Below, in pieces: positions 7,319-14,430 of a stretch of DNA of 30,187 nt; the first letter of the stretch is position 1; each line of letters starts with the position of its first letter. A program made the position numbers and the translations under genes. The stretch is from CAYMST01 sp964393115 (lineage in GTDB: Bacteria > Bacteroidota > Bacteroidia > Cytophagales > Cyclobacteriaceae), in NCBI GenBank assembly GCA_964393115.1, contig CAYMST010000021.1:1-30187 (forward strand), read 5' to 3'. The notes below the pieces were generated by a model, which had not been told where the DNA came from, did not search any database, and saw only the letters and a program-made list of their open reading frames with translations.

Positions 7319-8644
7319 CTAAGGTCTTTGAATGGAGTAATATACTTTCAGTCTAAACGTAGACCGGTCAAATATAGATCTTTGTATGTTACTTCCCTGA
7401 ACAATATTAGCCGAACCAGGGAAAACTACTACATTCGACATGTCAAACCGATCAGATTCATCAAGGTTTTTGATCGCTTCGAAAGTCTGCGTAGTGATGT
7501 ATCTAAACTCCTCATTTTCGAAAGTGACGTTTGATGGGGTTGCTACTCCACCGCTTAACGTGCTAAAACTTGCAGATCCGTCTAACATAGGAATTCCATC
7601 TACTTCTTCATTCCAATAATTAAAAGTAATATGGTTAAAACCATCGTATACATCATTTTGAATACCATCCAGTGTAAGTTCAGCCAGATTCAGACGCAAG
7701 GACCCGCCGTCAGCATCAACACTACTCTTTACGCTATCAATAAAGTTTAGATAACCAGAAAAATCAACAACCGGATGAATTCCAGCTGCCGGTATGGACA
7801 ATACGCTATCTCCATAAGCTTCGAAGAACCGAGAGTTTTGAAATTCTGCGTTATTCGAGTTAAATCGAAAATTATTAAATCTCCGAGTGGTGTAAACCCC
7901 GTTGCCAAATGCATATACTATGGTGTCTCGGTCACGAAGTCCAGTGTCATCATCCGGAATAAGGTGGTTATAAACAACTTTAACTTGTATTGAATCCAAA
8001 TCAATGCCTAGCAGTGATGAGCTGCTTGAAGATGAGAAAGCAAATCCCATAATGTTATTGGCTATTCTTCTTCTACTCAGTTCTACATCATCAACAAGAA
8101 GCATCTTGACCAATGCTTCGCTTCCCAGCGAATCGAAATAAAGACTGTCAACATTAACCACCGAAAAAGGAGCACCACGTGAGGTATCAGTACTTACTTC
8201 ACCTTTCGCGACAATAAAATCATTGTGGACTTTTATCGTATCATTCGCACGATAAATGGCATCATCAAATATTGGCTCGGATAATTGGCGAATTACAATT
8301 TCGGCTGATTCTTCACCTCCTGTAAGAATCCCCGTGCTTGCTTTCAGCTCTAGATATGCACTTTCAAAGACTGGGCTAAGGGTATCTACGAGGGTGGATG
8401 GAACACTTGAATAAGTAAGCTGTGTGTAAGTTGTTGCCACTAGTTCACCAGTGAGATTATCTTGATGGGATCCAAGATAAACGTACTCTGTATTAGTAGT
8501 ATTGAGGTTCGAGTACCTTATTTGTCTGGTAGGTAATTCAAATTCCTTTACTGCTATATTAAAGGTGCCTGAAGACTCAATTATATCTGAGCCCACCTCG
8601 GTAAACTCAGAGCAACTCGTCAATGCTAGGAAGATTCCCAGCAT
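7319..8644 (-). CDS. DUF4270 family lipoprotein
   Basis: From the ATG at 8644 the protein has 441 residues and starts MLGIFLALTSCSEF, with a lipobox ending in Cys 11. It is therefore probably a lipoprotein exported to the envelope. The rest is a beta-rich secreted protein (many Ser, Thr, Asn, few Cys), with YLGSHQDNLTGE near the N-terminus and a C-terminus FRLKVYYSIQRP, as I know from DUF4270 proteins of Bacteroidota. Function is unknown. The open frame continues upstream to an ATG at 8758, but that overlaps the preceding gene by 95 bases and would bury the signal sequence. A CTG at 8671 would give VKPKRSWS ahead of the hydrophobic core, a better n-region. The gene sits between the GT5-like gene and glmS. 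Confidence 0.82.
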   Translation of the reverse strand: MLGIFLALTSCSEFTEVGSDIIESSGTFNIAVKEFELPTRQIRYSNLNTTNTEYVYLGSHQDNLTGELVATTYTQLTYSSVPSTLVDTLSPVFESAYLELKASTGILTGGEESAEIVIRQLSEPIFDDAIYRANDTIKVHNDFIVAKGEVSTDTSRGAPFSVVNVDSLYFDSLGSEALVKMLLVDDVELSRRRIANNIMGFAFSSSSSSSLLGIDLDSIQVKVVYNHLIPDDDTGLRDRDTIVYAFGNGVYTTRRFNNFRFNSNNAEFQNSRFFEAYGDSVLSIPAAGIHPVVDFSGYLNFIDSVKSSVDADGGSLRLNLAELTLDGIQNDVYDGFNHITFNYWNEEVDGIPMLDGSASFSTLSGGVATPSNVTFENEEFRYITTQTFEAIKNLDESDRFDMSNVVVFPGSANIVQGSNIQRSIFDRSTFRLKVYYSIQRP

Positions 8645-8663
8645 TGACCAGCTTCTTTTTGGC

Positions 8664-9476
8664 TTAACCAGCCAATTCGTTATATAAATTGTAGTACGAA
8701 TCCACAAATTCTTCGTTTCCTGCAATCTTCTCGACTTTCTCTCCCTCAACGATTTCACTAATAACTTTTTCTAATCCCTCATTCGATTCTTCATTTCCAA
8801 CGATGACTGCATCCGCATATTTTGCCCCCATTCTTACAAAACCATTGTAATCAGCAGACTTCAATGGATGAAGCATCTCGTCGTCAATGTCGATCATTTT
8901 TACTTTCTGAAGTAAATCGTCGCCAAATTTAAAGCTGAACCGCTTATCATGAACAGTAAATACTGATTTTGATTTCTTAAATATCGGATCGTTTTTATAA
9001 GTGGTCTTTAAATAGAGAGGAATTAAACTAGTCATCCATTCGTTACAATGCACTATATCTGGTGACCATCCAAGTTTTTTTACGGTTTTCAACACTCCTT
9101 TGCAAAAGAAGATAGCTCTTTCGTCGTTATCCTCATAAAAGTTGTCTTCCTTATCGTAGAAAACTGATTTTCTATGGAAGTAATCTTCGTTGTCTATAAA
9201 GTAAACTTGAAGCTTTGCTGTGGGAATGCTTGCTACTTTAATAACCAATGGCTTTTCTTCGTCACCTACGGATATGTTAATGCCGGAAAGACGAACCACT
9301 TCGTGTAATCTGTTTTTTCTTTCGTTAATGAGACCGAATCGAGGTACGAGAATTCGGATTTCCATACCTTTTTCTTGCATGGCTTGAGGTAGCTTTCGGA
9401 CGAAATCGGCTACTTCGGAGGTTTGTAAAAATGGATTGATCTCGCTAGCCACGTATAGGATTCGTAAATTGGACAT
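8664..9476 (-). CDS. GT5 (glycogen/starch synthase) N-terminal-domain-only protein, probably not a glycogen synthase
   Basis: 270 residues from the ATG at 9476 (MSNLRILYVASE). It aligns by eye with the N-terminal Rossmann half of GlgA: the opening ILYVASEINPF, IRILVPRFG, PDIVHCNEW, SVFTVHD and YADAVIVGN match in order. GlgA has about 475 residues; here the whole C-terminal GT-B half is absent. The ADP-glucose motif KTGG is QTSE (residues 18-21), and the HDWH region is NEWM. A glucosyltransferase role is therefore unlikely; binding or regulation is possible. The upstream ATG at 9545 would place the coding region over a good promoter and adds an unrelated hydrophobic tail, so it was rejected. 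First gene of the operon with DUF4270, glmS and ridA. Confidence 0.82.
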   Translation of the reverse strand: MSNLRILYVASEINPFLQTSEVADFVRKLPQAMQEKGMEIRILVPRFGLINERKNRLHEVVRLSGINISVGDEEKPLVIKVASIPTAKLQVYFIDNEDYFHRKSVFYDKEDNFYEDNDERAIFFCKGVLKTVKKLGWSPDIVHCNEWMTSLIPLYLKTTYKNDPIFKKSKSVFTVHDKRFSFKFGDDLLQKVKMIDIDDEMLHPLKSADYNGFVRMGAKYADAVIVGNEESNEGLEKVISEIVEGEKVEKIAGNEEFVDSYYNLYNELAG

Positions 9477-9514
9477 ATTATTGTGAGGTTTATAGTATAT
9501 CACTAAAATGACAG

Positions 9515-9545
9515 CAAAATTACTAAAAATAATTAGCCTTTTCAA
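9515..9545 (-). promoter_or_regulatory. Promoter of the GT5-like / DUF4270 / glmS / ridA operon
   Basis: On the minus strand TTG (9545-9543), a 20-base spacer and TAATTTTG (9522-9515) match the phylum's promoter pattern. The leader to the ATG at 9476 would be about 30 bases. It is back to back with the panC promoter, with only a few bases between the two -33 boxes. Confidence 0.55.
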
Positions 9546-9547
9546 TG

Positions 9548-9574
9548 TTGGTTTGATTTAAAAATTTACTTTTG
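9548..9574 (+). promoter_or_regulatory. Promoter of the panC operon
   Basis: TACTTTTG (9567-9574) is a full TAnnTTTG match; a TTG at 9548-9550 lies 16 bases upstream, slightly close for a -33 box. Transcription would begin near 9581, so the ATG at 9587 has a very short leader. This also argues against a TTG start at 9572, which falls inside the -7 box. Confidence 0.5.
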
Positions 9575-9586
9575 TGGCCATTTGCC

Positions 9587-10441
9587 ATGGGGAAAACAAC
9601 CCAGACATACACAGATATACCTTCCTTAAGAAATCGCTTAAACCAAGAAAAATCTAAAAAATGTACTATTGGTGTCGTGCCAACAATGGGAGCGTTGCAT
9701 ATTGGTCATGAAAAATTGATACTGCAGTCTTTGCAGAAATGTGACGTCACGGTGGTCACGATATTTGTAAATCCCGTGCAGTTTAATGACCCGAAAGATT
9801 ACGAGAAATACCCAGTTCGAACGCCTGAAGACACGGTGTTTTTGGAAAATCTAGGTGTCGACATTGTTTTTATCCCTACAAACCAGAGTATATACAGGAA
9901 CCAACCTTCTATTCAATTTAACCTGGGTACCATTGAAAAAAATATGGAAGGCGGTTTCAGAGAAGGCCACTTTTCAGGGGTGTGTCTAATCATTTGCAAA
10001 CTGTTTAATATCATACATCCAGATTTTGCGTTTTTTGGGGAAAAGGATTTTCAACAACTTAGAGTAATCGAATCACTCGTAGACCAATTGAGTTACCCTA
10101 TAGAAATAGTTCGTGTTCCGACAGTTCGTGAGGAGTCAGGATTGGCTTTTTCATCTCGCAACAGAAGAATTGTGAAGGAGCTCTATTCGAAGTCCACTCT
10201 ATTTTATAAATGTCTACTAAAATCAAAAGAAGAAATCTTAAAAGGAAGACCGATTATTCAGGTAAAAGATGAAGTTTTGCACACTGTTGAAGCAACTGAA
10301 GGTGTTACACTAGAGTATTTCGAAATTGCGGAAGAACAGGATTTACAGCCAGTAGAAAGTATAAATAAGGTGGGTAATTATCGATTGTTCATTGCCGGAA
10401 AGGTTGGTGACGTGAGGTTGATAGATAATATTGAATTATAG
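9587..10441 (+). CDS. panC: Pantoate--beta-alanine ligase (pantothenate synthetase)
   Basis: 284 residues from the ATG at 9587. It joins pantoate and beta-alanine with ATP to give pantothenate, the precursor of coenzyme A. Signatures: PTMGALHIGH (H38-I-G-H41, the ATP-binding HIGH motif), FVNPVQFN, FFGEKDFQQL and a late SSRN. The stretch before SSRN reads ESGLAF where most PanC have DGLAM, a mild deviation. The frame extends upstream to a TTG at 9572, but this lies in the predicted promoter. panD follows 12 bases later, so beta-alanine synthesis and use are in one operon. Confidence 0.96.
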   Translation: MGKTTQTYTDIPSLRNRLNQEKSKKCTIGVVPTMGALHIGHEKLILQSLQKCDVTVVTIFVNPVQFNDPKDYEKYPVRTPEDTVFLENLGVDIVFIPTNQSIYRNQPSIQFNLGTIEKNMEGGFREGHFSGVCLIICKLFNIIHPDFAFFGEKDFQQLRVIESLVDQLSYPIEIVRVPTVREESGLAFSSRNRRIVKELYSKSTLFYKCLLKSKEEILKGRPIIQVKDEVLHTVEATEGVTLEYFEIAEEQDLQPVESINKVGNYRLFIAGKVGDVRLIDNIEL

Positions 10442-10453
10442 AGTGAAGGAAGC

Positions 10454-10804
10454 ATGTTGATTGAAGTGGTTAAGTCTAAAATTCATAGAGCGAAAATAAC
10501 GGAAGCAGAATTACATTACGTGGGCAGTATTACGATAGACCCTGTTTTAATGGATGCAGCCAATCTAATTGAAAACGAAAAGGTCCAAGTGCTCAATGTG
10601 AATAATGGAGAACGCTTGGATACCTATGTCATTACTGGAGAACGAGGATCGGGGCAAATTTGTATGAACGGCCCGGCAGCACGCAGGATGATGGTGGGTG
10701 ATATTATTATAGTGGTATCTTACTGTCAAATGGAATTTGAAGTGGCCAAAATATTTAAACCTGCTATTATATTTCCTGATGCTGGTAATCGATTAATTGT
10801 ATAA
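10454..10804 (+). CDS. panD: Aspartate 1-decarboxylase (pyruvoyl enzyme proenzyme)
   Basis: 116 residues. It converts aspartate to beta-alanine, which PanC then uses. The protein is made as a proenzyme and cuts itself at G24-S25 (in HYVGSITID) to create the pyruvoyl group on Ser25. MLIEVVKSKIHRA at the start and GERGSGQICMNGPAA in the middle are family signatures. The stop codon overlaps the start of the next gene (TAATG), which points to translational coupling. Confidence 0.97.
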   Translation: MLIEVVKSKIHRAKITEAELHYVGSITIDPVLMDAANLIENEKVQVLNVNNGERLDTYVITGERGSGQICMNGPAARRMMVGDIIIVVSYCQMEFEVAKIFKPAIIFPDAGNRLIV

Positions 10805-11796
10805 TGAGTAAAGCATTTGGAAACATCCTTCGAGTTGTCATCTCACTGTCGTTGGCTGTCGTTGTTTTTTATTTTTCCATGCGGCACCTCGACTGGTCAG
10901 AATTACTCGATCAGCTCAAAAATGTAGAATATAGCTGGGTAATTGCATCCATGGTTATGTCCCTTCTGGCGCATTATTTCCGTGCTTACAGGTGGAATAT
11001 CTTAATAAAACCTATTGGTTATGCTCCCAATGCTTTTAGAACAACATTATCGGTAATCGTTGGGTACTTAGCGAACTTGGTGTTACCACGACTTGGTGAA
11101 GTGGTCAGGTGTGGTGTGCTTAACCGTACAGATAAGGTGCCTGTCTCAAGTTCTTTCGGTACCGTAGTAATTGACAGGTTGTTTGATCTTGTTGTTTTAT
11201 TATTGCTCATAGCAGTTGCTACATTGTTAGATTTCGATAGATATTCTACCTTCTTGACAGATGTTGTGTTTGGAAAGCTCTCACTAAGTCCTCTCTTTTT
11301 TGGAGTTGCCGTAGCAGTTTTGATTCTAGGGCTTGTAGCGTCATACTTGATTTATCGATATACCAATCTGAAAGAAAAACTGGGTGGTTTTGTGAAGATG
11401 GTCTTAGATGGTATTTTTTCTTTCGGTAGCATTGATAATAAACTTGGTTTTGTACTCAGCACAATTGGCATATGGGTGATTTATTTTTTAATGTCTTACA
11501 TCATTGTTTTTTCCATAGATGAGACTTCACACCTAGGTTTTTCTGCTGGTCTTGCTATTATCATTGCGGGTGGCATTGGCATGTCAATGCCGGTACAGGG
11601 TGGTATTGGTACATATCATTTGTTTGTAAGCGCGATACTCATTCCGTTTGGCATCGAGGGAGAAATAGGTTGGGCTTTGGCGATTCTACTTCATTCGTCT
11701 CAAATACTATCCATGATTGTTTTTGGAGTGATTGCTCTGGCTATATCTGGTCTAATTGAACCAAAAAATTCGAAAATTGAGAACGACATTATCTGA
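10804..11796 (+). CDS. Flippase-like membrane protein (lysylphosphatidylglycerol synthase TM / UPF0104 family)
   Basis: 330 residues with about eight hydrophobic segments, starting with one at residues 8-26. Family features are SLLAHYFRAYRWNIL, LVLPRLGEVVRC near residue 95 and MSMPVQGGIGTYH near residue 260. The domain is the membrane half of MprF without its aminoacyltransferase half. Related proteins (AglD-like) act in lipid-linked or phospholipid transfer, but the substrate here is unknown. The gene overlaps panD by one base and the next gene by 41 bases. Its location next to rfaE2 and, divergently, glmS hints at an envelope function; this is inference. Confidence 0.88.
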   Translation: MSKAFGNILRVVISLSLAVVVFYFSMRHLDWSELLDQLKNVEYSWVIASMVMSLLAHYFRAYRWNILIKPIGYAPNAFRTTLSVIVGYLANLVLPRLGEVVRCGVLNRTDKVPVSSSFGTVVIDRLFDLVVLLLLIAVATLLDFDRYSTFLTDVVFGKLSLSPLFFGVAVAVLILGLVASYLIYRYTNLKEKLGGFVKMVLDGIFSFGSIDNKLGFVLSTIGIWVIYFLMSYIIVFSIDETSHLGFSAGLAIIIAGGIGMSMPVQGGIGTYHLFVSAILIPFGIEGEIGWALAILLHSSQILSMIVFGVIALAISGLIEPKNSKIENDII

Positions 11797-12268
11797 ATCA
11801 AAGCTATACGGGCTATATGAGCTGACCAAACTGGTGAGCAGCTGGAAACTAAACGGTGAAAAAATTGTTTTTACTAATGGATGCTTTGATATAGTTCATT
11901 TGGGTCATATAGACTATTTGGAAAAGGCATCGGGCTTTGCTGATCGCATGATTCTAGGTTTGAATACAGATTCGTCAGTGTCTGCTCTGAAAGGACCAAG
12001 CCGTCCTATTAATAATGAATATTCAAGAGCTCGACTTTTGGCGGCCTTGGGATTCGTAGATGCTGTCGTTTTTTTTGACGATGAGACACCTTATCATTTA
12101 ATTAGTAAAGTTTTGCCGGATGTTTTGGTCAAAGGAAAGGACTACGAAGTGAGCAACATTGTAGGGGCAGACCTCGTATTGGCCAATGGTGGGTCTGTAG
12201 AAACTATTGAACTAATCGAAGGCTATTCCACTACTAATATTATTTCAAAAATTAAAAAGGGAAATTAA
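11756..12268 (+). CDS. rfaE2: D-glycero-beta-D-manno-heptose 1-phosphate adenylyltransferase
   Basis: 170 residues, the length of a stand-alone HldE C-terminal domain. It transfers AMP from ATP to heptose-1-phosphate, a step to ADP-heptose for the LPS core. The nucleotidyltransferase motif is FTNGCFDIVHLGH (H48-L-G-H51); KGPSRPIN, DVLVKGKDY and GYSTTNII are also conserved. The start taken is a TTG at 11756, inside the previous gene; no ATG lies in frame before the catalytic core. A GTG at about residue 27 would cut into the family's N-terminal helix, so the TTG is preferred. The kinase domain is not in the window and is presumably a separate gene. Confidence 0.92.
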   Translation: MNQKIRKLRTTLSESKLYGLYELTKLVSSWKLNGEKIVFTNGCFDIVHLGHIDYLEKASGFADRMILGLNTDSSVSALKGPSRPINNEYSRARLLAALGFVDAVVFFDDETPYHLISKVLPDVLVKGKDYEVSNIVGADLVLANGGSVETIELIEGYSTTNIISKIKKGN

Positions 12269-12269
12269 G

Positions 12270-12980
12270 ATGATATTCATCATTGGAATCGGTTTTTTGC
12301 TATTAAGCTGGATCTTCAGCACCCGATTAAAAAGAAAATTTAGAAAATACTCTCAGTGCGCTTTGTCATCTAATACAANNNNNNNNNNNNNNNNNNNNNN
12401 NNNNNNNNNNNNNNNNNNNCTTAAGGATCATGATATTTATGATGTAGATGTGATTAGCGTTGAAGGTCAATTGACTGATCATTATAATCCATCCGAAAGA
12501 ACAGTAAATCTTAGCCCAGACGTATATCACGGCAGATCGGCGGTTGCAGCGGCAATAGCTGCCCATGAGTGTGGACACGCTGTGCAGCACGCAACGGCAT
12601 ATAGTATGTTACAATTTAGATCTGCCATGGTACCTATGCAGAATGTTAGTGCCAGAGTGATGAATTTAATTTTTATGCTGATGCTATTTGGCGGGGTATT
12701 TTTAGAGAGTTTTATTCCAATTCAAATGGCTTTGCTCATAATAATAGCTTGCTATGGTGTTTTTACACTGTTTTCCTTTGTTACTCTCCCGGTGGAGTTC
12801 GATGCCAGCAAGCGAGCTCTGGCTTGGGTAACGGATAGGGGTATTGTTACCAGGGAAGAACATGGAATGGCCAAGGATGCCTTAAACGCTGCGGCAATGA
12901 CCTATGTCATAGCAGCCATTAGCTCACTGACCACATTGGTATATTATATTTTGCAGTATGTAGGTATCAGTGATGACTGA
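12270..12980 (+). CDS. Membrane-bound neutral zinc metallopeptidase (YugP / Zn_peptidase_2 family)
   Basis: 236 codons, with 14 unknown because of the N run. An N-terminal membrane segment (residues 1-18, IFIIGIGFLLLSWIF) precedes a catalytic region with VEGQLTDHYNP, VNLSPDVYHG and the zinc motif H99-E-C-G-H103. Further membrane helices lie at about 130-170 and 205-230. YugP-type proteins are predicted membrane proteases of unknown substrate. The ATG lies one base after the rfaE2 stop, so it is the last gene of the panC operon, and a terminator follows. The reading frame agrees on both sides of the gap. Confidence 0.88.
   Translation: MIFIIGIGFLLLSWIFSTRLKRKFRKYSQCALSSNTXXXXXXXXXXXXXXLKDHDIYDVDVISVEGQLTDHYNPSERTVNLSPDVYHGRSAVAAAIAAHECGHAVQHATAYSMLQFRSAMVPMQNVSARVMNLIFMLMLFGGVFLESFIPIQMALLIIIACYGVFTLFSFVTLPVEFDASKRALAWVTDRGIVTREEHGMAKDALNAAAMTYVIAAISSLTTLVYYILQYVGISDD
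12379..12419. other. Assembly gap of 41 N
   Basis: Forty-one unknown bases inside the metallopeptidase gene hide about residues 37-50, in a segment before the catalytic domain. The frame is the same on both sides if the gap length is right. Confidence 0.99.
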
Positions 12981-13003
12981 TAAAGAAATTGAAATGAGAT
13001 GAC

Positions 13004-13030
13004 GAAACCCGACTCTTAGTCGGGTTTTTT
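13004..13030 (+). terminator. Intrinsic terminator of the panC operon
   Basis: AACCCGACT (13006-13014), loop CTT and AGTCGGGTT (13018-13026) form a 9-bp perfect stem followed by a T-run to 13030. It lies 25 bases after the metallopeptidase stop. The rest of the spacer to 13200 is AT-rich with no clear element. Confidence 0.85.
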
Positions 13031-13200
13031 GTTAAATAGTTTAATTATTCCAAGAAAATTTCCCGTATTCGTCGATTTTTTTGTTGTATCGAACGGATAT
13101 TCTATTCAGGAAGGATATTAAAAAAATATAAAAGCTATAATTTAGCCTCATATTTTAAAAAAATAAATAAATCTAATCCTGTATTGGATTTATACAAAAA

Positions 13201-13229
13201 TAAGTATTAATATTAAGTTGTAAGTATTA
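13201..13229 (+). promoter_or_regulatory. Two 9-bp direct repeats, 20 bp apart, upstream of the AraC-type gene
   Basis: TAAGTATTA occurs at 13201-13209 and again at 13221-13229, ending 10 bases before the start codon. A 20-bp spacing puts both copies on the same face of the helix, which fits the tandem half-sites used by AraC family proteins. An autoregulatory site is possible; the surrounding DNA is very AT-rich, so chance is not excluded. Confidence 0.4.
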
Positions 13230-13239
13230 TAGAGTGTAA

Positions 13240-14157
13240 ATGGAAGATTACAACAAAATAATTGAGTCTCTTACGGTTCGCTTTAACAAAGCTAAAAATA
13301 TTAACATTTTAAAGACTCTCTCCATTGAGAACTACTATGATGTCCTCAATACCATCATTCTTGTAAATAATGGGGAAATTACTTTTGGTAAAGAAAAGGA
13401 GAAAGCCGTAACAGGTGAAATCGTTTTCGTACCTGGAGGAAAGATGATACCAATAGCTTACGGAAGTGGTGATCCGGATGTTATGACGAATGACGATTTC
13501 ATTTCGAATAAAGAGCATTACTTCGAGCACAATACCGAACTGTCATACTCTAATTCTAGAGAGAACTTTACGTACATTACATTCGATGCGAAAGTATTTG
13601 ATTCGGTAAACTTTTTTGCTTCTTTAGATATTCCTCCCTTTAAGATAGTTAGTAACAGAATAGCCTCTATTATTAAGCAAATCAACGAGGAAAACCTTTC
13701 CGAACAAGCTGGTAAAAACCGTTTGGTGAAAATTGCCAGTGAAATGCTGGTGGTAGAGACCATTCGATATGTCCTTGCTGAAAAACTTTTTGTGGAGCAG
13801 TTAGCCACTAACGTGACCTATTTTAAGGATCCAAGGCTCATCAATATTTTCGCTTACATTAAAGATCACTTAGGTGAAGATTTATCCAATAAAACACTAG
13901 CTGCCGTGGCTAATGTTTCTGAGGACTACGTTGGCCAGTACTTTAAAATGCTAACAGGAATCAACCCTCAAGATTATATCGAATATCAACGAATGGAAGG
14001 AGCTGTTAATTTGCTCCGAACCACTAAAAAAAGTATTCGAGAAATAGGAAAAGAAGTAGGCTATAAAGATACCGCTTACTTCTGTCGAAGGTTTAAAATG
14101 ATGTTTGGTATTCCGGCTGGAAAAATGAGACGTCGTGAGTCACTAATGAACGTTTAA
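13240..14157 (+). CDS. AraC family transcriptional regulator
   Basis: 305 residues. The C-terminal 100 residues (about 200-300) hold the double helix-turn-helix: LSNKTLAAVANVSEDYVGQYF is the first helix pair, followed by GINPQDYIEYQRM, and SIREIGKEVGYKDTAYFCRRF is the second, with the usual FGIPAGKMR end. The N-terminal 190 residues resemble a cupin-like sensing domain (TIILVNNGEITF, IVFVPGGKMIPI), so a small ligand may bind there. It has its own spacer on both sides, a terminator after it, and a dGTPase gene downstream on the same strand. Target genes and ligand are unknown. Confidence 0.92.
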   Translation: MEDYNKIIESLTVRFNKAKNINILKTLSIENYYDVLNTIILVNNGEITFGKEKEKAVTGEIVFVPGGKMIPIAYGSGDPDVMTNDDFISNKEHYFEHNTELSYSNSRENFTYITFDAKVFDSVNFFASLDIPPFKIVSNRIASIIKQINEENLSEQAGKNRLVKIASEMLVVETIRYVLAEKLFVEQLATNVTYFKDPRLINIFAYIKDHLGEDLSNKTLAAVANVSEDYVGQYFKMLTGINPQDYIEYQRMEGAVNLLRTTKKSIREIGKEVGYKDTAYFCRRFKMMFGIPAGKMRRRESLMNV

Positions 14158-14226
14158 TACCATTTAAACTATATAACGACGTGTATTTTGCTACTGTTTT
14201 TCCCTTCTTCTTCGTTAAAAAGCCTT

Positions 14227-14255
14227 GTCCTAGCAGCGCTAGGACTGCATTTTTT
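14227..14255 (+). terminator. Intrinsic terminator after the AraC-type gene
   Basis: GTCCTAGC (14227-14234), loop AGC and GCTAGGAC (14238-14245) make an 8-bp perfect stem; after four bases six T follow (14250-14255). It lies 70 bases after the stop codon. Confidence 0.7.
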
Positions 14256-14356
14256 GCCTTGAATAAGAAAAAAACACTGACGTAAACTAATACGCCTTAT
14301 ATAGCCTAAATGGTACAAGACGCAAGCACAAAAAATCTTACTGAATTATATAGATG

Positions 14357-14392
14357 GCGCACAGGAATTTGATACATCAAACTCTTGTGCGC
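14357..14392. repeat. 17-bp near-perfect hairpin upstream of the dGTPase gene
   Basis: Arms 14357-14373 and 14376-14392 (outer sequence GCGCACA / TGTGCGC, inner TTTGAT / ATCAAA) pair along 17 bp, with two G-T pairs and a 2-base loop. A T-rich stretch follows on the plus strand. It lies 38 bases before the dgt start. It could be a second terminator, an mRNA leader structure or a dimeric operator. Confidence 0.65.
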
Positions 14393-14430
14393 TTTAATAT
14401 TTTTAATACCGCCTAAATGGAGGCATTAGC

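Noticed and set aside
9477..9545. Longer N-terminus of the GT5-like protein from the ATG at 9545
   Set aside because: It overlaps a good promoter and adds residues that no GT5 protein has; the match to GlgA starts at 9476.
9572..9586. TTG start for panC
   Set aside because: The codon lies in the predicted -7 box; the ATG at 9587 is five codons later and fits the family.
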